Program-made: the position numbers and the translations under genes
Assembly (NCBI RefSeq): GCF_038397785.1
Contig: NZ_CP151642.1
Span: forward strand, 2,418,001 to 2,482,000
DNA: 64,000 nucleotides
Source: Salinibacterium sp. TMP30
GTDB taxonomy: Bacteria; Actinomycetota; Actinomycetes; Actinomycetales; Microbacteriaceae
Direction: 5' to 3'
In this document: one piece after another, positions 44,632 to 55,121 of the stretch
Numbering within the stretch: position 1 is the stretch's first letter
Layout: each line of letters opens with the position of its first letter
The notes under the pieces: model-generated
Databases searched by the model: none
Told to the model about the DNA's origin: nothing
The model's input: the letters and a program-made list of their open reading frames with translations, nothing else

Positions 44632-46668
44632 TCAGTATTCCGGCGGCCCATCGTAAGGTGCATCGTCATCCGAGTAGAACGGGATGTCGTTTTCGTCACC
44701 GGGAACCGACGCTGAGGATGAAGCTGCGCTCGGTCGTGATGGTCGAGACGCAGGTCGCGACGCGGCGGTTCGAGGCTGGCGTGTGGGCGCTGCCGAGAAT
44801 GCCGGTGCAACCTTATCTGCCGCCACTGTAGTCGCAGCGGATGCATCAGGAGACTCCCCCGCAACAACCGCGAGCACTGCCGCACCATACGTTTCGAGCT
44901 TCTTCTCGCCGACCCCACTGATCTCAGCCAGCTCAGCCAACGACTCAGGCTTAGTGACGGCGATGCCTCGCAGGGTGGCATCCGCAAACACAACGTAGGC
45001 GGGCACCCCGTTGTCGCGCGCTACTCCCGAACGCCAGGTGCGAAGATTCTCGAAAAGGTCCGTCGCCGACTCGGGTAGATCGACCGTGGCCTTGCGCTTT
45101 GCGGCCGCCCCACCGCCGCCGGAACCTCGCGCTTTGCGGGGTGCCTCACGTCGCAGCTTCACGATGCGGTCGCCGCTCAACACCGACCCACTTTCGGGGG
45201 TGATCGCCAGAGTGCCGTACTCGCCGTGCACCGCCAGCAGTGACTGAGCCAGCAGCTGCCGCACGACCGAACGCCAATCCTGCTCAGAGACATCCGACCC
45301 GATGCCGAACGTCGCCAGATCATCGTGGCGCTGCTGCGTTACGCGGGGCGTGGTCTTACCGATCAGGATGTCGATAAGGTGTCCGGCGCCAAACTTCTGG
45401 TTGCGTTCGCGGTCGAGTCGCACAATCGTCGACATGAGTTTTTGGGCCGCAACCGTGCCATCCCACGACTCCGGAGGCGATAAGCACGTGTCACAATTTC
45501 CGCACGTCGTTGATTCCTGCCCGAAGTAGCCGAGCAGTTGCACCCGGCGACACTCGACGGTTTCGCACAGGGCGAGCATCGCATCGAGGTGCGCGCTGAG
45601 ATTACGACGGTGAGCCAGGTCGCCACCAGACTGGTCAATCATGCGGCGCTGCTGCATGACATCCTGCAAGCCATAGGCGAGCCATGCCGTTGCGGGCAGC
45701 CCATCACGGCCAGCACGACCCGTCTCTTGGTAGTACCCCTCAACGCTCTTGGGAAGATCAAGGTGGGCGACGAACCGAACATCAGGCTTATCGATACCCA
45801 TACCGAACGCGATCGTCGCGACCATCACCATGCCATCTTCGCGCAAGAAGCGGCTCTGGTTGCTGGCGCGAATCTTGGAGTCGAGACCCGCGTGATACGG
45901 GAGTGCGGGGATGCCGTTCTCTACCAAGAACTGTGCCGTCTTCTCGACCGACGCCCGCGATAGGCAGTACACAATTCCCGCATCGCCGGGGTGCTCGGTA
46001 TTAAGCAGCGTCAGCAGTTGCTGCAACGGCTGCGCTTTCGCCTCAATACGGTATTGGATGTTGGGCCGATCAAAACTAGAAACGTACTGAGTGGCGTCGG
46101 TGAGCTTCAGTCGCTGCGCAATCTCTGTGCGAGTGGCTTCAGTCGCGGTCGCGGTCAGCGCAATTCGCGGCACATTCGGCCAGCGGTCGTGCAGCACATC
46201 GAGCTGCAGATAGTCGGGCCTAAAGTCGTGGCCCCACTGCGATACACAGTGCGCCTCGTCGATCGCAAAGAGCCCGATCGTGCCCTGGTCGAGCAATGAC
46301 ACGGTGGATGAGACCCGCAGCCGCTCGGGGGCGAGGTAGAGCAGGTCCAACTCGCCAGCCCGGTACGCGTTTTCGACGCGCGTGCGCTCTTCGGCGGACT
46401 GGGTTGAGTTGAGAAACTCTGCGCGAGCACCAACGGCGGCGAGAGCATCCACTTGGTCTTGCATCAAAGCAATCAGGGGGGAAATGACAACACCAGTGCC
46501 GTCACGGACAAGTGCGGGGATTTGATAACACAGTGACTTGCCGCCACCGGTAGGCATGAGTACGAGAGCGTCGCCACCCTTGACGATCGTGTCAATGATC
46601 TCGCCCTGCTGCCCCCGGAACGAGTCGTAACCGAATGTGGACTCAAGAACAGACTGGGCAGACACCAT
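44632..46668 (-). CDS. recQ: ATP-dependent DNA helicase RecQ
   Basis: About 678 residues from ATG 46668 (an upstream start at 46692 is possible). Walker A in [21 protein letters not shown] box [26 protein letters not shown]-like [11 protein letters not shown], and [12 protein letters not shown]. The zinc-binding region has CxxCDTC ([12 protein letters not shown]), followed by the winged helix and an HRDC domain ([18 protein letters not shown] region). The tail is Ser/Pro/Ala-rich. Unwinds recombination and repair intermediates. Confidence 0.95.
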   Translation of the reverse strand: MVSAQSVLESTFGYDSFRGQQGEIIDTIVKGGDALVLMPTGGGKSLCYQIPALVRDGTGVVISPLIALMQDQVDALAAVGARAEFLNSTQSAEERTRVENAYRAGELDLLYLAPERLRVSSTVSLLDQGTIGLFAIDEAHCVSQWGHDFRPDYLQLDVLHDRWPNVPRIALTATATEATRTEIAQRLKLTDATQYVSSFDRPNIQYRIEAKAQPLQQLLTLLNTEHPGDAGIVYCLSRASVEKTAQFLVENGIPALPYHAGLDSKIRASNQSRFLREDGMVMVATIAFGMGIDKPDVRFVAHLDLPKSVEGYYQETGRAGRDGLPATAWLAYGLQDVMQQRRMIDQSGGDLAHRRNLSAHLDAMLALCETVECRRVQLLGYFGQESTTCGNCDTCLSPPESWDGTVAAQKLMSTIVRLDRERNQKFGAGHLIDILIGKTTPRVTQQRHDDLATFGIGSDVSEQDWRSVVRQLLAQSLLAVHGEYGTLAITPESGSVLSGDRIVKLRREAPRKARGSGGGGAAAKRKATVDLPESATDLFENLRTWRSGVARDNGVPAYVVFADATLRGIAVTKPESLAELAEISGVGEKKLETYGAAVLAVVAGESPDASAATTVAADKVAPAFSAAPTRQPRTAASRPASRPSRPSAASSSASVPGDENDIPFYSDDDAPYDGPPEY

Positions 46669-46731
46669 GCCGAGAAGTCTAGGCGCAGCCACCGTCGCAA
46701 GATGCGGCGGGGCGGCACCTGAGGACTACTG

Positions 46732-47700
46732 CTACCCCTTTGTGGAACCGGCGAGGAGTCCGCGCACGAAGTAACGCTGCAGTGCGAAGAACACGATTAG
46801 CGGCACGAGGATTGAGATGAAGGCACCCGCCGTGAGCAGGTTCCAGTCTTGACCGCGGCTACCGGTGATCTCCGCCAAGAGTTTCGTCATCGGAGCGACC
46901 CGGCCGTCGGCAAATACCAACGCCACAAGGAGGTCGTTCCACACCCACAAGAACTGGAAGATCGCGAAGGATGCGATTGCCGGCATGGTGAGGGGAAGCA
47001 CAATTCGGAAGAAGATTTGGCCGTGGCCCGCGCCATCTACTCGAGCGGCTTCAATCAGCTCAGACGGAATCTCCGAGACGAAGTTGTGCAGCAAGAAGAT
47101 CGCCAAGGGGAGGGCAAAAATCGTGTGCGCAATCCACACCTGTGAGTATGCGTTGGAGGCGTTCAAGCTGGCGAATAGTTCGACATCACCAATCGATAGT
47201 CCGCGCGAGAAGAGGCTCAGCAGGGGCACGAGTGCCATCTGCAGGGGAACGATCTGGAGTGCGAAGACTCCGATGAACATCCAGTTGCGGCCAGGGAACT
47301 TGATCCACGCGAAAGCGTAGGCTGCGAGGCTCGCGATAACGAGCGGGAAGATTGTGGCCGGTAGCGTGATCGCAATGGAGTTGATGAACGCGCCAGCCAG
47401 ATTGAGCGTGCTGTTTCCCGCGGCAAGCACCTCAGTGTAGTTGTTGAGGGTGAATCCGGGATTTTGGAAAATCGTCCACCAACCGTTGCGCAGGATCTCC
47501 TCGGGCGGGCGAATTGAGGAGATGAACAGGCCGAAGGTTGGCGTTGTCCACAGCACGGCGATTACCAGTGCTGCGATTGTTGCGCCTCGACTGGTGAGGC
47601 GCTTCTTGGTGCGCGTGGCTGCTCCCAGCTTCTCTCCGCGAGCCAGTTGCTTTTCGGTTTTCTTGTCAACCGGAATTTTTGCGGGAACGGTCGCGGTCAT
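46732..47700 (-). CDS. Sugar ABC transporter permease, MalG type (second system)
   Basis: 322 residues; a basic cytoplasmic N-terminus of about 45 residues precedes six helices. EAA loop ELIEAARVDGAGHGQIFFRIVLPLTMP. Overlaps the MalF-type gene by 4 nt. The trio resembles alpha-glucoside (AglE/F/G) importers, a tentative assignment. Confidence 0.93.
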   Translation of the reverse strand: MTATVPAKIPVDKKTEKQLARGEKLGAATRTKKRLTSRGATIAALVIAVLWTTPTFGLFISSIRPPEEILRNGWWTIFQNPGFTLNNYTEVLAAGNSTLNLAGAFINSIAITLPATIFPLVIASLAAYAFAWIKFPGRNWMFIGVFALQIVPLQMALVPLLSLFSRGLSIGDVELFASLNASNAYSQVWIAHTIFALPLAIFLLHNFVSEIPSELIEAARVDGAGHGQIFFRIVLPLTMPAIASFAIFQFLWVWNDLLVALVFADGRVAPMTKLLAEITGSRGQDWNLLTAGAFISILVPLIVFFALQRYFVRGLLAGSTKG

Positions 47701-48830
47701 CGGATCTCCCTCTGCTTTTTGATCTGTCTCGCGTTGTAAATGACAATCGGCAGCACCATCAGGAATAGCACGACCGCGAATGCCGCAGACCTACCAACTT
47801 CGAACCCTTGCCACTGGGAGTACATTTCGTTGGCGATCACGCTGGTCTCGTTTGCGCCTGCGGTCATGGTGCGCACGATATCGAAGACCTTCAGAGAGGC
47901 AATGGAGATCGTGGTGAGGACCACAACAAGTGAGCTACGGATGCCGGGAACTGTGACATTGGTGAAGCGTTGCCACGCGTTAGTACCGTCGAGTTCCGCG
48001 GCCTCAAGCTGTTCGAGGGGAACGCCTTTGATCGCGGCCGACAGGATCACCATGGCGAAACCCGTCTGGATCCAGATCAGCACAACAATAAGGAAGAACG
48101 TATTCCAGGGGGAATTAGAGAGCCACGAGACTGGCTCACCGCCCAGCCAGACCACGACCTGGTTGAGCAGACCGATCTGCTCCTGCCCTGCGGGGCGCAC
48201 CGCGTAAACGAAGCGCCAGATGATGCTCGCGCCGACGAACGAGATGGCCATCGGCATGAACACGAGCACTTTGAAGAACTTCTCGCCGCGCGACTTGTCA
48301 ATGAACACCGCATAGGCGAGCCCGAAGATGGTCGAGACTACGGGAACGATCAGCACCCAGACGACCGTGTTGAGTACAGTGCGGATGCCGGTGTCTTGCG
48401 TAAAGATCCAGATGAAGTTTTCGAGGCCCACGAAGCGGGTGCCTCGGCTGTTCATGAAGGCTTGGATGGTGGTTTGGATCGTGGGGTAAATGAGTCCGAT
48501 GCCGAGCAAGAAGATCGCGGGGCTGAGGAATCCGACCAGCTGAAAGAGGTAGCCAGCACCCTGCTTTGAGCGGTAGTCGAGGTAGAAGAAGAGTGCGCCA
48601 AAGAGTGTTGCGGCGGCAGCAGCCCAGAGCACTGATCCGAGGGTGAGAAACACGAGCCCGGGAATGAGCACGCAGGCAGCGGCGCGGATGATGGTGAACT
48701 TGCGCCCGGTTCGCGGCGCAACCTCCAAGAAGAAGATCAGCAGCGCTATCACTGCGAAGAAAGCCAGAAGCACGAGCGGTATTTGCGCAAGTGCCGGAAG
48801 GGTGGAAATCCACGCTAGGAACGCTGACAT
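47697..48830 (-). CDS. Sugar ABC transporter permease, MalF type (second system)
   Basis: 377 residues with about eight helices: two extra N-terminal helices (IPLVLLAFFAVIALLIFFLEV) before the six-helix core. EAA loop EQLEAAELDGTNAWQRFTNVTVPGI. ATG is preceded by AAAGG. The length and N-terminal extension fit AglF-like permeases. Confidence 0.93.
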   Translation of the reverse strand: MSAFLAWISTLPALAQIPLVLLAFFAVIALLIFFLEVAPRTGRKFTIIRAAACVLIPGLVFLTLGSVLWAAAAATLFGALFFYLDYRSKQGAGYLFQLVGFLSPAIFLLGIGLIYPTIQTTIQAFMNSRGTRFVGLENFIWIFTQDTGIRTVLNTVVWVLIVPVVSTIFGLAYAVFIDKSRGEKFFKVLVFMPMAISFVGASIIWRFVYAVRPAGQEQIGLLNQVVVWLGGEPVSWLSNSPWNTFFLIVVLIWIQTGFAMVILSAAIKGVPLEQLEAAELDGTNAWQRFTNVTVPGIRSSLVVVLTTISIASLKVFDIVRTMTAGANETSVIANEMYSQWQGFEVGRSAAFAVVLFLMVLPIVIYNARQIKKQREIR

Positions 48831-48911
48831 GTCAAACCTTTCGAGTGCATCACTGGACTCTCTCTACTTCTGTGACTCTACGACACCTCGGCGGTAGAGC
48901 AACAGATATGG

Positions 48912-48943
48912 GTGCGGGCCGGGAAGAGTTTCCCAGCCCGCAC
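48912..48943 (-). other. Strong intercistronic hairpin between binding protein and permeases
   Basis: GTGCGGGC and GCCCGCAC arms (8 bp) plus an inner GGGAA/TTCCC pairing lie in the 143-nt gap. No T-tract in the direction of transcription, so it is more likely a 3' stabiliser of the binding-protein message, giving more binding protein than permease. Confidence 0.6.
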
Positions 48944-48973
48944 GTCATACCTGTCTCGAACTACGGTGTCGAA

Positions 48974-50314
48974 CTATTCAGATGGCCATGAGGCGTCAAT
49001 AGTTGAGAGCACCTCTTCGGTTGATTTGCCGTTGATCCAGTCGACCATTCCTGTCCAGAACGATCCAGCGCCAACAACACCCGGCATAAGGTCGGATGCG
49101 TCAAAGCGGAAGGTCGTGTCGGGGTCCTGCAGGATGGTGATGGCCTGCTGCAGGATCGGGCTGCTCGCGCTTGCGGGGTCGAGGCCGTTGTTGGCGCTAA
49201 TGACACCGCCCAGCTTCACGCGAGTGTTTGCCCACTCGGGGCTCGAGAGGAACTCCTGAACCTTGATGGTTTCTTCGTCGTTCGAGAAGGCTCCAACGAT
49301 TTCGCCACCACCGGTGACGGCGTTGCCGCCGGCCTCAACGGACGGAGTAACGAAGGCCCAGATGTCAGCATCCGGTCCGACCGTAGCGTTGCCGTTCTTG
49401 GGGTCCTGGATGAACCCGTCGAAGAACGATGCCTGGTGGTGGAGTGCACAGGTGCCGTCACCGAGCGCACGAGCCGGGTCACCGAACGGGGTAGTAACGA
49501 TCGACTTCACGTCACCGAATCCCGCGTTGACGAATTCAGGGTTCAAGAGAATTTCACCGACGGAATCGAAGGCCGAGACGATGGCGGGGTCGCTGAAGGG
49601 AATTTCGTTCGACACCCACTTGTCGTACGTCTCTGGTCCGGCCTGGCGAAGCACGAGGTCTTCAACCCAGTCGGTTCCTGGCCAGCCCGTTGCGGCATCC
49701 GATCCGAATCCTGCACACCACGGTGCGGTGCCCGTCTCGTCAGCGATTGTTTGGGTGAGGGTGAGCAGTTCATCCCACGTGGTGGGAACTTCTACACCCC
49801 ACTCAGCGAACTGCGCTGGCGAGTACCAGACGAAACCTTTAACGCTGGCCATCAGTGGTGCACCGTAGAGGGTGTCTCCCGTGGTGGCGTAGTTCGCCCA
49901 GTCTGCGGACCAATATTCTTCTACGTTGGCTTTAACGCCCTCGGGGGCTGGCTGAATGTAGTCGCGCGATGCGAGGTCTGCGAGCAGACCAGGCTGCGGG
50001 AAGATTGCGAGGTCGGGAGCGTTGCCGCCTTGGGCCCGGATACTGATCTGGGCTTCGAACTCTTTGCTGGCTTCGTACTGAATGTCGATGCCGTTCTCAT
50101 CTTCCCAGGCAGCCCAAGACTCCTCAAGAAGTTCAGCCTCGGTGTCAGCAATGGTGCCGTAGATGGTGACGATGCCGTCAGCATCGCCAGCATCGCCGGG
50201 TCCGCCGGCGCCGTCTGTGCCACCGGATCCTGATGCGCAGCCGGTGAGAACCAAGCTTGCGATGCCGAGAGTGGCGATCGGAAGTATGGCTCGTCGATAG
50301 TGGTGGGAAATCAT
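48974..50314 (-). CDS. Sugar ABC transporter solute-binding lipoprotein (second system)
   Basis: 446 residues from ATG 50314 with AGGAGG about 7 nt upstream. Lipobox ending LTGC. A Gly/Asp-rich linker (SGSGGTDGAGGPGDAGDADG) precedes a family 1 binding fold: QGGNAPDLAIFPQPGLLADLASRDYIQP, VPTTWDELLTLTQ, and FWTGMVDWINGKSTEEVL. AglE-like by overall pattern; ligand likely an alpha-glucoside, tentative. Confidence 0.92.
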   Translation of the reverse strand: MISHHYRRAILPIATLGIASLVLTGCASGSGGTDGAGGPGDAGDADGIVTIYGTIADTEAELLEESWAAWEDENGIDIQYEASKEFEAQISIRAQGGNAPDLAIFPQPGLLADLASRDYIQPAPEGVKANVEEYWSADWANYATTGDTLYGAPLMASVKGFVWYSPAQFAEWGVEVPTTWDELLTLTQTIADETGTAPWCAGFGSDAATGWPGTDWVEDLVLRQAGPETYDKWVSNEIPFSDPAIVSAFDSVGEILLNPEFVNAGFGDVKSIVTTPFGDPARALGDGTCALHHQASFFDGFIQDPKNGNATVGPDADIWAFVTPSVEAGGNAVTGGGEIVGAFSNDEETIKVQEFLSSPEWANTRVKLGGVISANNGLDPASASSPILQQAITILQDPDTTFRFDASDLMPGVVGAGSFWTGMVDWINGKSTEEVLSTIDASWPSE

Positions 50315-50429
50315 ACAAATCCTCCTCGTCGAGGTTTTGCCCGCAAGCCGATCAGTATGCGGGGGAACAACTGCAGCGCTGAACTCGTCGTTGGGGTAGC
50401 TGAGACCCGGGCGAGCGTGTTCAAGATTC

Positions 50430-50468
50430 ACGCTAAGGCACACCCGCAGATTTATGCAAGCGCTTACT
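50430..50468 (-). promoter_or_regulatory. Promoter with LacI-type operator over the -35 box
   Basis: On the minus strand, -35 TTGCAT (50454-50459) and -10 TAGCGT (50430-50435) are 18 nt apart. A LacI-family-like site TGCAAGCGCTTACT (50455-50468, core AAGCGCTT) covers the -35, fitting repression of the second sugar transporter. The regulator gene is not next to it. Confidence 0.5.
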
Positions 50469-50582
50469 GTCCACTTTCGTCGACCGAAACCGGAATGAGA
50501 CATTTGGCGAAGCTGGTGTGACATTTGTGCGCCCCACTGCTGAAAGCTTGAGTAATCATAGGTGCGGGTGTTCACTGGAATT

Positions 50583-51296
50583 ATGGATCAAGGATTAGTA
50601 ATTGACTGGACTCAAATGCCCACCTACAACACGATCATGGCGGTGGCAGCCGGAGCAGGCCTGCTCAGCCTTGTTCTGTTTGCGAGACGGCTGATGGCGG
50701 GCACCGAGATCGACTTCCGAGGCTACGCTGTCAACTTCGGCGTGTTGGGCCTGATACTCACGATCACGGGCGCTCATATGACACTGACATGGCCGTTTGC
50801 CGCCTACTTCCCGTTCGACAACATCATCTTCGGAGAACCAAGCCTTGCGTTTGGTGTTCTCCTGCTGGCTGCGAGCTTTGTACTGTGGCGTCGAGCCGCA
50901 GTGCTCGAAGAGTCAGCGGATGCTGCACGCTCCGTTGCCCGCACAGCGGAGCCGCTTGGCGTGCTCATCTTCGGCCTCGGGCTTTCCCTCATCGCTATCG
51001 CTTTCGCGGGAATCATCTTCCAGCTCTTCGCTGCCCCGCCGGAGGAACCCATTTCTGGCGCTTTCGCCCAGTGGCCCTGGGTCGAAGCAATCTTCATGTC
51101 GGGACTGTTCGGACTGGTTGGTCTGGGTGCACTACTGTTCCCGTTCGCCACCCGCACCTTCGCTGTGCGCAGCACCCCTACCAAGGTTCAGTGGATTGCT
51201 GGGGTTGCGCTCGCCCTGAGTGGAGTCGTATTTCTGCTCTTCGGCGCTCTCAACTTCTTCACTCACATCGGGCTTATCGTCAACACGATGGGCTAG
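50583..51296 (+). CDS. DUF981 membrane protein
   Basis: About 237 residues from ATG 50583 (the frame is open to 50562). Six hydrophobic helices. The DUF981 pattern is visible in YNTIMAVAAGAGLLSLVLF, ILTITGAHMTLTWPFA, FGEPSLAFGVLLLAASF and WVEAIFMSGLFGLVGLG. Function unknown. It is divergent from the sugar-binding lipoprotein gene and convergent with the ABC-2 permease gene. Confidence 0.82.
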   Translation: MDQGLVIDWTQMPTYNTIMAVAAGAGLLSLVLFARRLMAGTEIDFRGYAVNFGVLGLILTITGAHMTLTWPFAAYFPFDNIIFGEPSLAFGVLLLAASFVLWRRAAVLEESADAARSVARTAEPLGVLIFGLGLSLIAIAFAGIIFQLFAAPPEEPISGAFAQWPWVEAIFMSGLFGLVGLGALLFPFATRTFAVRSTPTKVQWIAGVALALSGVVFLLFGALNFFTHIGLIVNTMG

Positions 51297-51316
51297 CTCA
51301 GCACGGGCCACATCGT

Positions 51317-52381
51317 TTACGCGATGCGGCTCCCGCGGCTCAGCCTGGCTGCTGGCGTTGTGGTACGAAACCACGCGCCGGCCAGCAGAGCACCGGCAAG
51401 TACGAGGTGTGTTGCAAGCCCTACGGCCCATCCGGGAGTCGTGGATTCGATAATGTCTCGCGCATTCGAATACTCGGAAGACGGCTGCTCGGGCTGTCCG
51501 ACGACACACACAGTGCTTTCATAACCGGCACTCTGGGGCAGTTGGGTCATACGTGCCGACAACTTGAAGTATCCGAACAGGTCGGTCGGCTGGTCATTCT
51601 GGTCGTAGGCGGTAGGCACCGCATCGGCCAAGATCACGTAAGGATTGGCGACGAGAGCGCCCCAGAACAAATCGAAGCGCGGGGTTTGATACTCGTATTC
51701 CTCGGGTGTCGAACACTGTGTCGGAATTCCGTCGGCGTTGTATTCCGTGCCATAGCTGAAGACCGATTTTGCGGTTGTTTGGAGCGCAAGGCCGCCCAGC
51801 GTAAACGCAATCAGGGTGCCAACGCTGAGTGCAGCCACCACAAGATACGTCACAACAATCGAAAACAAGGGGCGCGTCATCAGCCCAGAAAGCCCCACAC
51901 CGACGGCGGCAACGACACCCAGCTCGACCGCCAATACGATGACCGAAACAACAATCGTGCTCACCCGAAGCTGACCGACAATCGCGGCGTAGATGAGAAA
52001 CGGAATCGCAGCGATCAAGAAGGCGAGCGCGGTAATCCACGCCGAGAGAAACTTACCCATGATCAGTTGGCCGGTCGTGATGAGCGTCACCTGCGTGGTG
52101 GCAAGAGTTCCCGCATCCCGATCACCATTGATGGCGTTGCCGCTGAGGGCAGGCGCAACAAGAGTGCCCAACAGCAGCACGAAGTAGATGATGGTGGAAT
52201 ACACGCCACCACCACCGTCATTGGGGCTGCCGAAGCCGTTGAGGGCAAACGACAGCAGCACCGTGACGATCAGAATCAGGCCCACAAACACCCCGAGCAG
52301 GATGAACCAGCTGACGGTACGCACGCGTTGGCGCAATTCGAGCGAAAGAATTACTCCGACACCGGAGAAGAATGCGGTCAT
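51317..52381 (-). CDS. ABC-2 type transporter permease
   Basis: 354 residues, six main helices with a large soluble loop of about 75 residues near 215-290 (GTEYNADGIPTQCSTPEEYEY) containing cysteines. QRVRTVSWFILLGVFVGLILI begins helix 1; GDRDAGTLATTQVTLITTGQLIMGKF is typical of ABC-2 exporters. Overlaps the ATPase gene by 4 nt. Substrate unknown. Confidence 0.9.
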   Translation of the reverse strand: MTAFFSGVGVILSLELRQRVRTVSWFILLGVFVGLILIVTVLLSFALNGFGSPNDGGGGVYSTIIYFVLLLGTLVAPALSGNAINGDRDAGTLATTQVTLITTGQLIMGKFLSAWITALAFLIAAIPFLIYAAIVGQLRVSTIVVSVIVLAVELGVVAAVGVGLSGLMTRPLFSIVVTYLVVAALSVGTLIAFTLGGLALQTTAKSVFSYGTEYNADGIPTQCSTPEEYEYQTPRFDLFWGALVANPYVILADAVPTAYDQNDQPTDLFGYFKLSARMTQLPQSAGYESTVCVVGQPEQPSSEYSNARDIIESTTPGWAVGLATHLVLAGALLAGAWFRTTTPAARLSRGSRIA

Positions 52382-53361
52382 TTCGAGTCCTCGGCGCTCA
52401 AGTCGATAAAAGTGTGTTCGAGGTCGCCGACAGCAGGAGCAAAAGTGCTGATCGCGACCCCCGCTCCCACCAAGCGAGCAAGCAGGGCGGATGCCGCAGC
52501 TTCGCCTTCGAGAGCAACAAGCAGCTCGGTGCGGTCGGTTGCAATCGCATCCTCGTCGATGCCGTCGGCAACAAGTGCCGCGCGCAGTGCCACCACATCA
52601 CTCGAGCGGATGCGCCACGGTCGAGCACTGGCGCGACTGCGCGCAAGTGCCTCAGCTGACGCCGTCACTCCCTTGGAGATGTAGACGGCACCGTCGGCCA
52701 TCTCATCGAGTTCGGAGAGTACGTGGCTCGACACCAACAGGGTTTTGCCTTCAGAGGCGAGACGCCGCACCAGAATTCGCAGATCGGCGCGAGCAACCGG
52801 GTCGAGACCCGACGCTGGCTCATCGAGCAGCAGCACGTCGGGCTCATGCACGAGAGCGCGGGCCAGGCTCAATCGCTGCTTCTGGCCCCGCGAGAGTACG
52901 CGCGTTGGGCTGTCGGCAAGCTCAGGCAGATCAACAAGAGTGATGAGTTCTGCCGCGCGCGCTGCTGCGGCAGATTTATCCATTGCGTACATGCGCGCCG
53001 TGTAGATGAGGGTGTCACGAACGCTGAGGCTCGACCACGAGCCGAGCACGTCGGGCATCCATCCCAGCCGCGCGCGAACCGCAGCAGTCTCGGTGACAGG
53101 ATCATGACCAGAAATGCGGATGCTGCCAACATCCGGCTTCAACAGCGAAGCCAGCATGAGCATGAGCGTGGTCTTGCCCGAACCGTTGGGCCCGATCAGC
53201 CCGGTGACGGTGCCCGGTTCAGCGATAAAGCTTGCGTCGCGCACGGCGTGCACTTCGCCGAATGATCGCCCGACATGCTCAACGGCGATGCCGCTCTGGG
53301 CCACACCGCTGGGTTCTGGTTCGATGTGCGCTGTCTCAACTGACGTCATGGGGTTGAGCAT
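52378..53361 (-). CDS. ABC transporter ATP-binding protein
   Basis: 327 residues. Walker A GPNGSGKT, signature LSRGQKQRLSLARAL, Walker B LLLDEPASGLDP, then the H-loop in LLVSSHVLSELDEM. About 90 C-terminal residues form the DUF4162-like extension seen in drug/lipid ABC-2 exporters. An internal ATG at 53349 is another possible start. Pairs with the downstream permease. Confidence 0.94.
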   Translation of the reverse strand: MLNPMTSVETAHIEPEPSGVAQSGIAVEHVGRSFGEVHAVRDASFIAEPGTVTGLIGPNGSGKTTLMLMLASLLKPDVGSIRISGHDPVTETAAVRARLGWMPDVLGSWSSLSVRDTLIYTARMYAMDKSAAAARAAELITLVDLPELADSPTRVLSRGQKQRLSLARALVHEPDVLLLDEPASGLDPVARADLRILVRRLASEGKTLLVSSHVLSELDEMADGAVYISKGVTASAEALARSRASARPWRIRSSDVVALRAALVADGIDEDAIATDRTELLVALEGEAAASALLARLVGAGVAISTFAPAVGDLEHTFIDLSAEDSK

Positions 53362-53412
53362 AACTTACAAATGGGCTGCACACGATCGCCCCAATCAGGA
53401 GTGCACCAGAGC

Positions 53413-53982
53413 CTAAATGTAGATCGCGGGGTCGGTGTAGTTGAAGCTGTCGCGGGGAGCTTCGGTGCCCCGCTTGGGTCGCGCAACGGCGGGGACACCG
53501 ACGAGTAGAGAATCGGCGGGCGCATCCGCAACCACGATGGCTCCGGCACCAACGACCGAGCCCGCGCCGATAGTGATATCGCCCAGAATCGCGGCCCCAG
53601 CCCCGACAACGATGTCACTGCCGAGAGTTGGATGCCGCTTGCCACCCTGAGAGCTCGTGCCACCCAAAGTGACACCGTGGTAGATGAGTACGTCATCGCC
53701 AACAATGGCGGTCTCACCAATGACGACACCAGACCCGTGGTCGATGATCACGCGGCGACCAAGCTGCGCTGCAGGATGGATCTCTACTCCGGTCAAGAAA
53801 CGAACGAACTGGGAGACCACGCGGGCGAGGAAGTGCGCCCGCGCAGTCCACAACCAGTGGCTGAAGCGGTAACCCCACACCGCATGCATGCCCGAATAGG
53901 TCAGCCAGATCTCGAAAGCTCCGCGCGCTGCGGGGTCGCGCGTACGCACAGCAGCGATATCTTCACGGGTTCGAGGAAACAA
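53413..53982 (-). CDS. cysE: Serine O-acetyltransferase
   Basis: Acetylates serine for cysteine synthesis. 189 residues, the short actinobacterial form. Left-handed beta-helix hexapeptides (VEIHPAAQLGRRVIIDHGSGVVIGETAIVGDDVLI, GVTLGG, HPTLGSDIVVGAGAAILGDITIGAGSVVGAGAIVV), with catalytic His in IIDHG and YHGVTLGG. Directly downstream of cysK (95-nt gap). Confidence 0.95.
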   Translation of the reverse strand: MFPRTREDIAAVRTRDPAARGAFEIWLTYSGMHAVWGYRFSHWLWTARAHFLARVVSQFVRFLTGVEIHPAAQLGRRVIIDHGSGVVIGETAIVGDDVLIYHGVTLGGTSSQGGKRHPTLGSDIVVGAGAAILGDITIGAGSVVGAGAIVVADAPADSLLVGVPAVARPKRGTEAPRDSFNYTDPAIYI

Positions 53983-54077
53983 TAGGGCTATCCATCAGTT
54001 GAGGTGGGCAATGAATTGATAATTGCGACGCGCTGCAGCACGTGGGGCGAGCAGCAGCGCGCTAGTACACGGTGCTC

Positions 54078-55016
54078 TTAGTCGACGAGGTCTTCATAGA
54101 GCAAAGTCGAGAGGTAGCGCTCGCCGAAGCTCGCGATAATCACGACGATGGTCTTGCCGGCGTTCTCGGGGCGCTTAGCCAACTCGAGTGCTGCGTGCAC
54201 TGTCGCTCCCGAGGAGATGCCAGCGAGGATGCCCTCTTCTGCTGCGAGACGACGGGCCATGGTTACCGACTGGGTGATGTTGACGTCGAGAACCTCGTCA
54301 TACACATCGCGGTCAAGAATCTCTGGAACGAAGTTGGCGCCGATTCCTTGAATCTTGTGGGGACCAGGAGCGCCACCGTTGAGGATTGCGGACTCTTCTG
54401 GCTCAACGGCCACAACCTTGATTTCGGGGTTCTGCTCTTTGAGGAAGCTGCCGGCGCCGGTGATCGTTCCGCCGGTTCCGATTCCGGCGACGAAAATGTC
54501 GACGGTTCCGTCAGTGTCATTCCAAATCTCGGGGCCCGTGGTTGCGTGATGAATAGCAGGGTTCGCTGCGTTGGCGAACTGCTGGGCCGCGACTGCACCT
54601 TCAGTGTTGGCAACAATCTCGGCCGCCTTCTCAACAGCGCCACGCATTCCTTCGCCGGCGGGGGTTAAGACGAGTTCCGCACCAAAGGCGCGCAACAGCA
54701 TCCGGCGTTCCTTACTCATGCTTTCGGGCATCGTGAGCACGACGCGGTAACCACGAGCCGCACCAACCATTGCCAGAGCGATACCGGTGTTGCCACTGGT
54801 GCCCTCAACGATGGTTCCGCCGGGCTTGAGCGCACCGGCTTTCTCGGCGGCATCGATGATGGCGACGCCGATGCGGTCCTTCACGCTTGCGGACGGGTTC
54901 TGAAACTCAAGCTTGGCCAGCACTGTCGCGCCAGCGCCCTTTGTTACGGAGTTGAGCTGAACCAACGGTGTGTTGCCGACAAGTTCGGTGACGTTGTTAT
55001 AGATACGACTAGCCAT
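54078..55016 (-). CDS. cysK: Cysteine synthase A (O-acetylserine sulfhydrylase)
   Basis: PLP enzyme forming cysteine from O-acetylserine and sulfide. 312 residues. PLP Lys46 in [15 protein letters not shown], phosphate loop [27 protein letters not shown], and [12 protein letters not shown]. cysK-cysE order suggests joint regulation and the usual cysteine synthase complex. Confidence 0.97.
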   Translation of the reverse strand: MASRIYNNVTELVGNTPLVQLNSVTKGAGATVLAKLEFQNPSASVKDRIGVAIIDAAEKAGALKPGGTIVEGTSGNTGIALAMVGAARGYRVVLTMPESMSKERRMLLRAFGAELVLTPAGEGMRGAVEKAAEIVANTEGAVAAQQFANAANPAIHHATTGPEIWNDTDGTVDIFVAGIGTGGTITGAGSFLKEQNPEIKVVAVEPEESAILNGGAPGPHKIQGIGANFVPEILDRDVYDEVLDVNITQSVTMARRLAAEEGILAGISSGATVHAALELAKRPENAGKTIVVIIASFGERYLSTLLYEDLVD

Positions 55017-55121
55017 GATTCAGGGGTTCCTTCGTAGGTAGGAGATCGATGGGAGCTTGCTCACCATAGTTACCAGCAATCTGTGCGCCAAATTTATTTC
55101 ATCAAACTGGGTAACACGCGA

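Noticed and set aside
50789-52684. Long open frame (631 codons) on the plus strand
   Set aside because: It overlaps the DUF981 gene in another frame and lies opposite the ABC-2 permease; Arg/His/Cys-rich composition is typical of a shadow frame.
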